The notes below the pieces were generated by a model. It was not told the DNA's origin, ran no database searches, and saw only the letters and a list, made by a program, of their open reading frames with translations. The translations under genes and the position numbers were made by a program. A DNA stretch of 64,000 bases from Zoroaster sp. YZ-2022. Lineage: Eukaryota; Echinodermata; Asteroidea; Forcipulatida; Zoroasteridae. The DNA lies in contig CM055827.1 in assembly GCA_029582265.1 (NCBI GenBank), positions 1,508,574 through 1,572,573 of the forward strand, read 5' to 3'. Shown in pieces: positions 24,301 through 33,433 of this stretch; the stretch's first letter is position 1; every line of letters begins with the position of its first letter.

Positions 24301-27300
24301 TGAAATGAAAAAGTACTGAATATAAGTCAAAGGGGATTTGTCTTCAAGGAATCCTTACTGTATTTAAACTTTACATCGGCAACTTTAATTGATTGATATG
24401 TTTTGATTCCCACTGTCCACAATTTGGGGGAAATTTCTAAAACACTTTTGCCATTAATTCCACTCTCATAACAACAGTTGTCATCCGGAGAAGAGGGAAC
24501 TGTGGTAAGTTTATGATTATGCATGCCTGTTCCTTCCCTACGTCTATACTCTCAGTCTCATGGTTAGCGCTGTAGAACATTTCTTGCTTAAATCAATTGT
24601 TTTCAATCTTGTTAAACCCCCCCCCCAACAAAAAAATTATAACAATTATTATTCATTATTAATTGGAGTATGGTAAGTTTTTCATAAATACTCTGCATGA
24701 TTTCAACAAACAACATTCTTTGTTTTACACAATGTGTCTTGATAATTTAACTTGTACTCATCATAAGTGTATTAAAATAACCCTAACACTATGAATAACT
24801 TTACTCTGAAAATGCCCTGAAAATCTGTTTTACCGTGAAATAAATAGTTCACAGCAATTTCATGAAGACACAACACCGTGAAAACGCCATGAAATACTCT
24901 TGGAATTTCTTCACAGTGAAAACGCCGTGAAAACGAATTGAACTTCTTGTGGCAGTTTTGGGGCAGCTCATTAATTCTCAAGATCGCAGTGAATTTGCCC
25001 TGAAATCACTGTGAACATTATTGCCAATATCTGAGAGGAAGAGACACCATGAAATTGCCATGAAATCGTGGTGAACTATTATTTCACGGCAAAACGGATT
25101 TTCAGGGTAAAGTTATTCATAGTGTAAGCCCCTGGTGGTTTTGGCTAGGAATCCAACACCATGCATGGGCTATACAGTACTGAGTCAAAATTCAACACAA
25201 CCAGCTGTTGGAGTTTGATGGGTTTGGGGTGGTTAGGGTTAAATGAGTTTTGGTAAGATTTCACAAAATATCTTTACATATTTCTTTGCTGTAAAATTAA
25301 CAAAATTTGTAACTGCCTTTTACAAAAATTATGCGGTATGTAAATTGGGTCGTGTATGGTTATTTGTCATAAAGAATAACGCAAGTTTTCCCCAAATCCC
25401 ACTGAATATCTGTCAGTATATTAGGTAGAAATCTGAATAGTTGGTTAACTCTACAGTTATATTGCTTTTGTGTCTTTCTTGTCACAATTGTTGTAGCAAC
25501 CAACCCAGTCACACTCTACTTTTGTGCTATATTCTGCATTTTTTGGTAGATTTTTACTAGAAGTTCAATGCTTTAAGCATGACAGACTGTACTAGCCTGT
25601 AGTCATTTTGATTGTAGTGATTGTTATGTGTTTGTTATGTGTTTGTATTTTGTATAAATAGAGAAATCAACAATTTAAATCTTCCTGAGTAATGCAGCTT
25701 CAACACTGTGGGTTCCATAGAAACTTGAACTGTGATAGTGATTTAATGGGAATCGTGGATGTAATAGAAAAATTGAGATCCAAGGATTAAAGGGAAGATA
25801 CATTGGTAATGTTGGCAAAACTGCTTCTATGAGTATGCTTACTCTCTTTGAATCAAGATATACATTGAAGGGAAGGTACAACATTGGTAATGTTGGCAAA
25901 ACTGCTTCAATGAGTATGCTTACTCTCTTTGAATCAAGATATACATTGAAGGGGAAGGTACAACATTGGTAATGTTGGCCAAACTGCTTCTATGAGTATG
26001 CTTACTCTCTTTGAATCAAAATATACATTGAAGGGAAGGTACAACATTGGTAATGTTGGCAAAACTGCTTCAATGAGTATGCTTACTCTCTTTGAATCAA
26101 GATATACATTGAAGGGAAGGTACAACATTGGTAATGTTGGCCAAACTGCTTCTATGAGTATGCTTACTCTCTTTGAATCAAGATATACATTGAAGGGAAG
26201 GTACAACATTGGTAATGTTGGCCAAACTGCTTCTATGAGTATGCTTACTCTCTTTGAATCAAGATATACATTGAAGGGAAGGTACAACATTGGTAATGTT
26301 GGCAAAACTGCTTCAATGAGTATGCTTACTCTCTATGAATCAAGATACACATTGAAGGGAAGGTACAACATTGGTAATGTTGGCCACACTGCTTCTATGA
26401 GTATGCTTACTCTCTTTGAATCAAGATATACATTGAAGGGAAGGTACAACATTGGTAATGTTGGCCAAACTGCTTCTATGAGTATGCTTACTCTCTTTGA
26501 ATCAAGATATACATTGAAGGGAAGGTACAACATTGGTAATGTTGGCCAAACTGCTTCTATGAGTATGCTTACTCTCTTTGAATCAAGATATACATTGAAG
26601 GGAAGGTGCAACATTGGTGATGTTGACATAACTGCTTCTATGAGTATGCTTACTCTCTTTGAATCAAGATACACATTGAAGGGAAGGTACAACATTGGTG
26701 ATGTTGGCAAAACTGCTTCTATGAGTATGCTTACTCTCTTTGAATCAAGATACACATTGAAGGGAAGGTACAACATTGGTGATGTTGGCCAAACTGCTTC
26801 TATGAGTATGCTTACTCTCTTTGAATCAAGATACACATTGAAGGGAAGGTGCAACATTGGTAATGTTGGCAAAACTGCTTCTATGAGTATGCTTACTCTC
26901 TTTGAATCAAGATACACATTGAAGGGAAGGTGCAACATTGGTAATGTTGGCCAAACTGCTTCTATGAGTATGCTTACTCTCTTTGAATCAAGATATACAT
27001 TAAAGGGAAGGTACAACATTGGTCATGTTGGCAAAACTGCTTCATATGAGTATGCTTTACTCTCTTTGAATCAAGATATACATTAAAGGGAAGGTACAAC
27101 ATTGGTAATGTTGGCCAAACTGCTTCTATGAGTATGCTTTACTCTCTTTGAATCAAGATATACATTAAAGGGAAGGTACAACATTGGTCATGTTGGCAAA
27201 ACTGCTTCAACGAGTATGCTTACTCTCTTTGAATCAAGATACACATTGAAGGGAAGGTGCAACATTGGTAATGTTGGCAAAACTGCTTCTATGAGTATGC

Positions 27301-28780
27301 TTACTCTCTTTGAATCAAGATACACATTGAAGGGAAGGTACAACATTGGTCATGTTGGCAAAACTGCTTCATATGAGTATGCTTTACTCTCTTTGAATCA
27401 AGATATACATTAAAGGGAAGGTACAACATTGGTAATGTTGGCCAAACTGCTTCTATGAGTATGCTTTACTCTCTTTGAATCAAGATATACATTAAAGGGA
27501 AGGTACAACATTGGTCATGTTGGCAAAACTGCTTCAACGAGTATGCTTACTCTCTTTGAATCAAGCTTAAACAACCAAACTGTGACAGTTTCAGCTTAAC
27601 TGTTACAATAAAATGAGATAATAGTGAAAATGTATTCAGATTTGTTGTATTCATTCCAGTGTGGAATTTAGGAAAGGGTACTTTTTCCAGTAAACAACAA
27701 TTTAACTTGTTCCTAAAAGTCACAGATACTCTGACAAAATTATTTCTAGGGAAGATTGATGCATGTTTTACAGTAACTAAGTTTTACATCAATACAATTT
27801 GACAGATAAATGGTAGCTAAATGGTCAGTGTAGCTGTGTTTGTTATAAGTGTACAGGAAATTCAATATTAACCTTCCTATGCCCAGGCTGAAATTTGGCC
27901 CAGTCAGCACGGCACTCACAGACAGTCACTTGAGTATTTTTGGTTGCATTGCCAATTGGTAGGTCAAACCACAGAGTCACACAGAGCTGTGTATGAGTGC
28001 ACTGCACAAAGTCAATGGGTTGGGAGTTACATACAAATTTTGAGTGTCTTTGGGTGTGACCTCCTATCACACAGCCACATGTGTTTGCATGTATTTGAGT
28101 GCACTGCACAAAGTCAATGGGTAAAGAGAGACATACAAATTTTGAGTGTCTTTGAGTGTTAAACCTATAGGAGGGTTAATTGCATGATTCTATAACCTCA
28201 CCCTCTCATCACCGTACACCAGCTCTAACACATTCTCTAGTTGGTAAAGTGGGGCTACAGTTCTTACTTTGTCTGACACAACTTTACATTTTCTAGTTTC
28301 ATCAGGACTGCAATCTCTGCTGTTCGTTGTGATGAAGTACCTTCCTCCCTCTGGGTAAAGTTTGCACACAGGCTGTTTTAAACATATCACAAACCAAAGA
28401 AGCCAGAGGGTGTATGTGCACATGCTTGGAATGCTTCAAGACATGATGTACCATCACATGTTATCAGTCGCTGAAGAAGTTTGAAGATAACGTAATTAAT
28501 GAGAAGTAACTTTCGGTTGTATCATCGATGTCTACTCTTGAAATCACCACTTGGTATAACCTCTCTAAGTTTGCTGCCATGACAACCAGCATACTTACTT
28601 TGCTTACCATCCAATCTGTTATTTTATTTTCATGTCTGTGTGTTGCCATAGTTACGGAAGGCCTTTTTGCGGCAACAGGAAGAGATCAAGCAATACAAGG
28701 CTCAACTGATGCTCAAAGACCAGCGCATACGCAAACTGGAGAGAGAAATAGAAGAACTGACGATGACATCTGAAGCTTGA
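12106..28780 (+). CDS. CORO2: coronin, type 2 (CORO2A/2B-like), nine coding exons
   Basis: This is an actin-binding WD40 protein of the cortical cytoskeleton. Coding exons are 12106-12306, 14222-14338, 14658-14810, 18839-19003, 19400-19519, 21607-21711, 22245-22457, 23058-23972 and 28652-28780. Every junction is AG/GT and every exon is a whole number of codons, giving 706 aa. The N-terminus carries the coronin signature SKFRHVYG at residues 10-17, then CAVNPKFLA and GGGAF. WD40 blades follow to about residue 345, including GHKGPVLDIKWNPF, LATTCKDKKIRIIDPR and GDGSIRYFEI. The post-propeller segment has RFYKLH, then DIYPPT and LTAQDWLAGRDSPP. A Ser-rich, probably disordered linker fills exon 8. 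A heptad coiled coil ends the protein. Wording such as VPITKN-like NIPITKN, LATTCKD and the RQQEEI coiled coil is closer to human CORO2 than CORO1. It is longer than vertebrate coronin-2 (about 480-525 aa) because of the linker. Confidence 0.93.
12379..12530 (+). repeat. 17-bp pyrimidine-only minisatellite
   Basis: About eight or nine copies of CTCCCCTCCTCCACCCT lie 70 nt after the coronin exon 1 donor. The strand is almost purely C and T, so it could form triplex (H-) DNA. Confidence 0.9.
13457..13517 (+). repeat. 17-bp tandem repeat
   Basis: Four copies of ACATATATGGTAAATTT occur in the first coronin intron. They are AT-rich with no evident function. Confidence 0.9.
13990..14175. mobile_element. 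copy of the dispersed element ending TTGTACCTTCCCTTTAA
   Basis: It ends TTAATGACCAATGTACCTTC-TCTTTAAA, shortly before coronin exon 2. The same sequence order (GATAATAATT, TTAATGACCAATGT, ACCTTC) recurs at 32440-32545 and 41400-41506. Confidence 0.6.
14222..14338 (+). CDS. CORO2: coronin exon 2 (residues 68-106)
   Basis: It starts after TTTTTGTAG and ends ACA|GTAAGT. It encodes the first WD40 blade with GHKGPVLDIKWNPFNDNEIA, which is typical of coronins. Confidence 0.95.
14658..14810 (+). CDS. CORO2: coronin exon 3 (residues 107-157)
   Basis: It runs from TGTTTAG|GTT to AAG|GTACCA and encodes VKVWNVP and VQIEWHPTASGILASAAQDN, a WD40 blade. A MITE begins only about 28 nt after the donor. Confidence 0.95.
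14839..15214. mobile_element. MITE with AAAGTCTCTGGTTTCTGGTC ends
   Basis: The left end is AAAAGTCTCTGGTTTCTGGTC and the right end GACCAGAAACCGGAGACTTT, an inverted pair. The interior shares CTAAGAGAGGCCTCACAAAT and TTTTGGCTGCAATTGGACAT with 60001-60297. It sits between coronin exon 3 and the 54-bp minisatellite. Confidence 0.75.
15272..18545. repeat. 54-bp minisatellite, about 60 units
   Basis: The consensus unit starts TAAAGACTGATTGAGCATTG, continues CCATTGGTGATAAATGACCG, and ends CACCAAGCCTGCAG. It fills the intron between coronin exons 3 and 4. Five units are shortened to 31 bp (ending GCCATTGTGTAG), and one on the left lacks seven bases. Central units are nearly identical, while those on the right end CCTGTAG and carry more point changes. 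Because 54 is a multiple of three and no frame of the minus strand has a stop, three overlapping open frames of 897-1094 codons arise. I see no reason to call them protein. Confidence 0.97.
18839..19003 (+). CDS. CORO2: coronin exon 4 (residues 158-212)
   Basis: It runs from AATTTCAG|ATC to AAG|GTAAGA and encodes IVIWDVE and LATTCKDKKIRIIDPR, the most diagnostic coronin blade. It follows the intron that holds the 54-bp minisatellite. Confidence 0.95.
19400..19519 (+). CDS. CORO2: coronin exon 5 (residues 213-252)
   Basis: It runs from GTGTTTCAG|ATT to CAG|GTAAGA. It encodes SKVTFAGN, TTGTNRMSNRQIAVWNQ. A SINE starts about 24 nt beyond the donor. Confidence 0.95.
19543..19910 (+). mobile_element. 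full-length tRNA-derived SINE
   Basis: The tRNA-like head has an A-box-like TGGTCGAGCGG and a perfect B box GGTTCGAATCC, with a long variable-arm-like spacer as in Ser/Leu tRNAs. The body contains TTGAGCAAGACAC, CACCCAGGGGTAAATGGGT and GGGAGCTGAGATGG. The tail is GCGCTATATAAGTCCACATT with (ATT)n. This is the best-preserved copy in the window. Confidence 0.9.
20027..20236. repeat. 132-bp direct tandem duplication
   Basis: ACATTCTGCATCAAG, CTACGCAGTCCAG and CTTCTTCGACCAATCTGTGC occur at about 20027 and again 132 nt later, with scattered differences. It lies in the coronin intron after exon 5. Confidence 0.85.
20541..21471. repeat. 30-bp minisatellite, about 31 units
   Basis: The unit is TAAAGAATAACCCCTGAGAC followed by AGAACAATTC. 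C/T variation at one position (CCCCTGAG or CCCCCGAG) alternates along the array, one unit lacks two bases, and one has AAACCTGAG. It lies in the coronin intron between exons 5 and 6. Open frames on the minus strand are a by-product of the 30-bp period. Confidence 0.97.
21607..21711 (+). CDS. CORO2: coronin exon 6 (residues 253-287)
   Basis: It runs from TCTTATAG|AAT to AAG|GTAAGT. It encodes NDLSEPIEIVDIDNGTG and FYDPDSRVAFVAGK, matching the coronin blade that precedes GDGxIRYFE. Confidence 0.95.
21826..21985. repeat. GATCAGAGCATACTGATCG / CATGGTGTCACTGC repeat
   Basis: It contains GATCAGAGCATACTGATCGA, GTTCTTTTGAGAGC, TTTCTACATGGTGTCACTGC and ATCCTTTTCACCATG in order. It is a longer member of the family also seen at 41690-41850 and 62707-62879. 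Confidence 0.7.
22245..22457 (+). CDS. CORO2: coronin exon 7 (residues 288-358)
   Basis: It runs from AATCCTCAG|GGT to AAG|GTCAGT. It encodes GDGSIRYFEINPDETP, GMMPK and ELVRFYKLH, then EPVSMIVPRK, which is the end of the propeller and the conserved extension. Confidence 0.95.
22526..22619 (+). repeat. 47-bp tandem duplication
   Basis: Two identical 47-bp units begin ATGGCAGTGCGATATCCGAG, just after the coronin exon 7 donor. The lack of divergence suggests a recent duplication. Confidence 0.93.
22837..22922 (+). repeat. G-rich GGGGAT tandem repeat with quadruplex potential
   Basis: About ten GGGGAT/GGGGA units are followed by four GGGGA units, giving more than a dozen runs of four or more G on the coronin sense strand. 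It lies about 135 nt before exon 8. Confidence 0.9.
23058..23972 (+). CDS. CORO2: coronin exon 8 (residues 359-663), with long Ser-rich linker
   Basis: It starts after TCATCAG and ends CAG|GTGAGT. The first 35 residues are the conserved coronin extension (DIYPPT, LTAQDWLAGRD). The remaining roughly 270 residues are rich in Ser, Glu, Arg and Thr with no recognised domain, and account for the protein's extra length. The segment looks disordered and phosphorylatable. Confidence 0.93.
24786..25125. mobile_element. long-TIR MITE, ACACTATGAATAACTTTAC family
   Basis: The left arm begins ACACTATGAATAACTTTAC and the right arm ends with its inverse. The arms run about 50 bp with a few mismatches. The interior repeats GTGAAAACGCCGTGAAA-like words in both orientations. 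It lies in the last coronin intron. Confidence 0.8.
25790..27567. repeat. 81-bp minisatellite, about 22 units
   Basis: The unit contains GAAGGTACAACATTGGTAAT, GTTGGCAAAACTGCTTC, ATGAGTATGCTTACTCTC and TTTGAATCAAGATATACATT. It lies in the last coronin intron. The 81-bp period is a multiple of three, which creates long repetitive open frames on both strands. Single diverged copies at 32170-32260 and 63574-63662 (inverted) show that the unit comes from a dispersed element. Confidence 0.96.
27590..27790. repeat. dispersed repeat body next to the minisatellite
   Basis: It shares GAAAATGYATTCARATTTGTTG, GGAAAGGGTACT and CTAGGGAAGATT with 2940-3120, and partly with 20420-20540 and 54590-54720. It continues directly from the last 81-bp unit, as expected if both belong to one parental element. 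Confidence 0.6.
27868..28179. mobile_element. TTAA-flanked MITE, TTAACCCTCCTAC family
   Basis: The ends are TTAACCTTCCTATG and CTATAGGAGGGTTAA. Internally, GAGTGCACTGCACAAAGTCA and ACATACAAATTTTGAGTGTC are repeated. It lies in the last coronin intron. Confidence 0.75.
28268..28372 (-). other. possible opposite-strand exon in coronin intron (weak)
   Basis: On the minus strand a 105-nt open segment is bounded by an acceptor-like TTTAAAACAG and a donor-like AAA|GTAAGA. It encodes 35 residues with three Cys (PVCKLYPEGGRYFI, then DCSPDETRKC). The same frame is open from an ATG at 28423 with a hydrophobic start (MCTYTLWLLWFVIC), so it could instead be a short secreted-type ORF of 77 codons. I recognise no family and may be seeing chance. 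Confidence 0.15.
28652..28780 (+). CDS. CORO2: coronin last coding exon (residues 664-706), coiled coil
   Basis: It starts after GCCATAG, in phase 0 with exon 8. It encodes LRKAFLRQQEEIKQY, then KDQRIRKLEREIEEL, and ends MTSEA plus TGA at 28778-28780. The heptads match the trimerising coiled coil of coronins, and FxRQQEEI is shared with CORO2. Candidate poly(A) signals follow; the clearest AATAAA is at 30601-30606, implying a 3' UTR of about 1.8 kb. Confidence 0.93.
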   Translation, partial: LRKAFLRQQEEIKQYKAQLMLKDQRIRKLEREIEELTMTSEA

Positions 28781-29361
28781 GATGTAATCTCCCTGTACCA
28801 AAGGTCATCAAGAGAGGGCGCCAGATGTTTCTCAATCTTATAAAGGAGTGCTTTTCCCACAGTCTGAATTTGGTTTCGTTCATATGTTAATATGTAGATG
28901 TGCTGTGTGTGTTTATAGAGATCTTTGAGACCTACTGAAACTTCAAGTAAGTTTCAGATAAAACTAATTATTATTATAATTTTTTTAATAGAAGTTATCA
29001 GTGCTTTACATTCAGTCCCTTAACTACCTGTACTTTTGATGTGTCTAGAAAATCTTGTGGCTTTTTCATGGGCCAATTTTAAAACCTTGCTTTTTAAACT
29101 GTTTAATGGTACTTTATTTTATGCTGAGAAAGATTTAAGAAATTAGTTTGATTTGCTTTGGAATTGTCAACAAACAAGTGATAAAAAAGAGCTTTTTTTT
29201 TTTTTTAAATGATCTCATATCTAAACATTTCCCTGCACCTTACAGCTACTTACAAAGCAAAGCATACAACCTGTACGCAAACCATTTTTACTTTAAGTAT
29301 TTTTAAAGTTGTTAAGTGCCTTTGCATTTTCCTGTGAACATTAATCGTATCCCCTTCTAGA

Positions 29362-29601
29362 GATCCCCAGACTGCCGCTTCCTAGGTTGTATCATAACAT
29401 GAGGCGTGATCCCTGGCTATACGGCATGCTTTGGTTCTAGTGATCCCCAGACTGCCGCTACCCAGGTTGTATCATAACATGAGGCGTGATCCCTGGCTAT
29501 ACGGCATGCTTTGGTTCTAGTGATCCCCAGACTGCCGCTTCCTAGGTCGTATCATAACATGAAGCGTGATCCCTGGCTGTACAGCATGCTTTGGTTGACT
29601 T
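29362..29601 (+). repeat. 80-bp tandem triplication
   Basis: Three copies begin GATCCCCAGACTGCCGCTTC and contain AGGCGTGATCCCTGGCTATA. The third copy is the most diverged. A single related segment is in the SINE-like repeat at 31021-31210, and another, inverted, near 22040. Confidence 0.92.
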
Positions 29602-29687
29602 CTGATGAGAGCCACCAAACATGGCCCAAAGTGCTGAGATGCATCTTTTGGTACGTAGTATCGGTCGTAATTGAATAAAATTGTGTC

Positions 29688-30003
29688 GTAACCCTCCTAC
29701 TATAGCTGCACTTTAGTGGGAAGTAGCTATAGAGGTCAAAACCAGTCAACTGACTGTTTTGACTGTTGACCAAGATGTGCACACAGGGGCATTTCTGACT
29801 GGATTTTACTGTCATTTTGACCACCCTGAACAATACAGACAATGCTTTTACCAGTCAAAAATGGTCGACTTATTTTGACCTGTAAATGTACTTACTACAC
29901 GTAAGGTTTGACAGTGTTCAACTTTTAAGTGCACTAGATATACCTTGGCAAGTATATCAACATTTTGACTGATTTGGACCCTTGTAGTCATATGAGGGAT
30001 AAT
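29688..30003. mobile_element. TTAA-type MITE, TTAACCCTCCTAC family
   Basis: It starts GTAACCCTCCTACTATAGCT and ends near ATGAGGGATAA. The interior, rich in AGTCAAAA and TTTTGAC, is an inverted match to 45892-46179. The terminal TTAA has decayed at this copy. Confidence 0.7.
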
Positions 30004-31020
30004 GCAAGATTGCATACCATTGAATAATACATGTGCACTATGCAACCAAATTAAGATGAATTTAATGAAATCAAGTCACGGCAACATGTACATTGTGTCC
30101 ACGTTGTATTTGTCTCTTTGCATATCAACTTAAAAACCAAAGCTGGCTCTTCCAGTTAATTGACCTGTACTATATAATATGGTCCAAGATGAATTGGTTT
30201 TATAGCAGGAGCTGGACTGCTAGAGCATGAGTTGTTCCTCCACTGTACATTTTTGTAAAAGTAATTTTTTAACAAAATGTTTTGATTATTTAAATTTTTT
30301 GAAATAGACAGTTTTACCAGTATATGTGTATTCTTTGGAATAAATCATGTACTTATGTATACTTCTATAAGTATATTATCATATTATTTCTATGTACATT
30401 GGTATTTTTGTATTGTAGATTATGGCTATATTAGACTGAGGTTTTAAATTATATTAAAACAAAAAATGAATTACTGATTCCAGATTTTGAGACAGTTGGC
30501 ATTTTATTATGTAATGTAAATCAATTTGATTGGTAATGAAAAGGTTGCATAGAGTAAATATTTTTTGTGGATATATTTGTAAATATTTTTGTTGAAATCT
30601 AATAAACAGTTTTGATGAGTGAATGGGTAAAATTAAAACAATTATGATTAATTTTTAAAAAGATAATTGAAATGAGCAAACTTGAAATGAAGAAAACCAG
30701 TTCTTTTCATACAGTCAGACATTGTATAAAGTCGGTTTACTCCACAATTTAAAAGTTCATCTACTTCAATTTATGTCTATTTTCAACTCAGCTGAAATTA
30801 TTGTATACATGATGAACAAGAGTCCAGATCATTTGTAGAAATCGCTGGTAAAGCCCAGAACATTCATACAATTCTGCATGTATTCATTAAACATCAACAA
30901 TCATGACGTTTGTAATCCACTTGAGAAAGTTGACTACATATATGTAAATAATTAGTATACTTGGAGTGAACAAAGAAATGGTTACTGATTCAGTTAATTT
31001 TAAAATCTGGCTTCTCTTAA

Positions 31021-31210
31021 TAATAATAACTGGATTTATAGAGCGCCAAATTGCCAAAGGATACAAGAGGGTTTTACATTATTATCCCTGGTGAGTATAC
31101 TCCCAATATTCTCTGCCAGGGATCTACCCGACTGCAGCTTCTAAGGTTAAGCCTAATCTCTGAAGTGAACTTATCCCTGACTACATGACAGGTATATGGA
31201 CATTATGACT
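31021..31210 (-). mobile_element. SINE-like fragment with (ATT)n tail
   Basis: On the minus strand it ends GGCGCTCTATAAATCCAG then (TTA)n, a tail similar in style to the main SINE family. The body shares the CTGCAGTCGG / GGGATCACGCC-type sequence of the 80-bp repeats. Confidence 0.5.
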
Positions 31211-31252
31211 TCTGCCTTGTGCCCTGAAAATAATGATATTGACATTTGGGAT

Positions 31253-31500
31253 ACCACCAACTATAGAGCTGGATAGATCAGTTGGTAGAGCACTGATATA
31301 GCATGTATGGGTTTAATGGCTTCTGACTAGTCTCCGAGTCAGAACAAAGATTGGCAATTTGGAGACCACCAACTATAGAGCTGGATAGATCAGTTGGTAG
31401 AGCACTGATATAGCATGTATGGGTTTAATGGCTTCTGACTAGTCTCCGAGTCAGAACAAAGATTGGCAATTTGGAGACCACCAACTCTAGTGCTGGATAG
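31253..31500 (+). repeat. 112-bp tandem repeat with a tRNA-like segment
   Basis: Two full units and the start of a third begin ACCACCAACTATAGAGCTGG. Each unit has GGATAGATCAGTTGGTAGAG, which resembles a tRNA D-arm and A box, but no matching B box or acceptor stem. A fourth diverged copy is near 31655-31790. Confidence 0.85.
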
Positions 31501-32169
31501 ACCTTTATCATGGTACAACCATATTGTTTTTCTTTCATTCAAATCAATGTAACCAAACCAATGTAACCAAACTGAGGCTTGAAGGAAAAAATAGTCTGGC
31601 TCCTTTTTTTCATTATCATTGTCATCGGGTATACAGGGAATCTGACCAAGATGGCTGCAGTGTGATTATAGGTCTATAGCTCTGTTGATAAAGCACTGGT
31701 CTGTATTGGTTTAATGGCTTCTGACTATTACAGTCAGAACAAAGATTGACAATTTGGAGACGACCAGCCCACAGGTCACTGGTCCAAGTTTAGATTCATT
31801 TATTCTTTGTTTACTCCAAACCAAATTTCTGCTTATATTTTTTGTTTGAACAAGAAATCCCAAAATTAATTTAAATCTGGTTGTGTTTTTGGTCAGAATC
31901 TGAGAGCAAAATTCATATATACTACTCAAAACAATTTAGGGAACACCGGATTTTTAACATCAAATAGGTTTGAAATGTTCCATGAACCGGGATTTTCATT
32001 TGCAACCCCCTCTCTCTTTCAGTAGTCATGTCATGAAATGTGTAATCACTACATGCATCCTTTATCATCTGTTTCATTGTGCAGTTGTTTCTCATCAATT
32101 CTGTGAAACATTGTGTTTATCTGAAATAAATGATCTTGCTTTAACTGAGATTATTCCGGTGTTCCCTAA

Positions 32170-32260
32170 ATTACTAGTATACATCATTGGTAATGCTGGC
32201 AAAACTGTTGCTACGAGTTTCTACTTTCTTTGAATCAAAATACACATCAAATAACCAACC
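32170..32260 (+). repeat. single diverged copy of the 81-bp unit
   Basis: It reads CATTGGTAATGCTGGCAAAA, CTGTTGCTACGAGTTTC, then CTTTGAATCAAAATACACAT. It is outside the minisatellite, with flank AATAACCAACCTTTGACAGT resembling that after the array. Confidence 0.75.
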
Positions 32261-32587
32261 TTTGACAGTTTCTGTTTAATGTGTAGTCCAAATCATGATA
32301 AAAGTGTTAAAAAAAATAACATTTAAAAAAATAAATAAATACAAAAAAAAATACAAAAAAAGTTCATGTTGATGTTTTGTAACTGCATATTTGGTTTGAA
32401 ATTTCTCTGAAATGAGTGCTTTTCAGACTGACTGATTTTTTTCAGGATGGTTTGTACTTTTACCATTTTTACATCATGTTAGCTTTTGGATAATAATTCA
32501 GCAATTTTGTAATCAGTTAATGACCAATGTTGTACCTTCACATTAAAGAGATTTAACTGCCACTGATTTTATTCATAAATATACATA

Positions 32588-32808
32588 CCAGCAAAAGAAA
32601 CATCACCCCCTAAATTTTGATAAGTCTGAGAACGTGTTTAGCTTATGTGTCCTCGGACGTCATGCATGACGAATTTTGAGGTCAACCAAATTTTCCACAT
32701 TGTGTTCCTGTTACACTCCATACTCATAATATTCTTCATTAAACAAATTATATTAATTATAAAATGAAAATAATGAATATTTTTAGGGGTGACGTTTCTT
32801 TTGCTGTT
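32588..32808. mobile_element. intact MITE, CAGCAAAAGAAACRTCACCCC family
   Basis: The ends are CCAGCAAAAGAAACATCACC and GGTGACGTTTCTTTTGCTG, an inverted pair of about 22 bp. The interior matches 11684-11905 closely. It is non-coding. Confidence 0.82.
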
Positions 32809-33243
32809 TCTCAATAAATGTGTAGTGTGGATATGGTGATGTATTAAAACCATACCATAAATTTCATCATAGAGTTGTATCTGCAATAGAGTTGATAATA
32901 TAATTTATAACTTAATAATAAGAGTGATTTATTAATGTACCTGTAGTTGCTGAATATAAATTAATGTAACTGATTGTGTATATACTATGCAGTATACTTT
33001 GTAGTGCAAAGAAAATTGTGTGAAAGTTTAGCTTTAGAATATTAATGAAACTTGACAATCAGTAATGCAGGGGAATTGTCTGTATAATTGTATTAATGCT
33101 ATGTGAATTTAATAAAGTGATGATAAAAAACACAAATTAACTTTGTTTTGCTAGAGTAGCCAATGATCATATTATTGGGAAGGTACATTGATATTTGGAA
33201 ATGTTATTAATTTCAACACTCAGGAAATAACATCATAAAACTG

Positions 33244-33433
33244 TGAAGGGACAGTATCGCCACGATCAGAGCAGATTTTCAACAGGGCATGGAATCAGTG
33301 GCTTAGTTTAAGAACACAGTGACTGAAATTTACTGGCTCATTTATGTGGAGTATTATTTTCAGTTACTGAGTTAATCTAAAACTAGCACTCTGATTCCAT
33401 GCCCTATTGATCGTGATGATACTGACCCTTTAA
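33244..33433. mobile_element. MITE, AAGGGACAGTATCGCCACGATC family
   Basis: Left AAGGGACAGTATCGCCACGATC is inverted at the right as GATCGTGATGATACTGACCC-TTTAA. The middle has GGCATGGAATCAGTG and, inverted, CTCTGATTCCATGCC, so the whole element can fold into a hairpin. Confidence 0.75.

Larger units (their letters stand above)
28781..30606 (+). other. putative coronin 3' UTR and flank
   Basis: AT-rich sequence follows the stop codon. It contains three copies of an 80-bp repeat and a TTAA MITE. AATAAA at 30601-30606 is the best poly(A) signal I see; earlier candidates such as GGAATAAATC near 30340 are possible. Confidence 0.4.

Noticed and set aside
25934..27413. Plus and minus ORFs of up to 364 codons over the 81-bp array
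   Set aside because: Both strands are open for the same arithmetic reason. Solo copies of the unit elsewhere are non-coding, so this is transposon-derived satellite.
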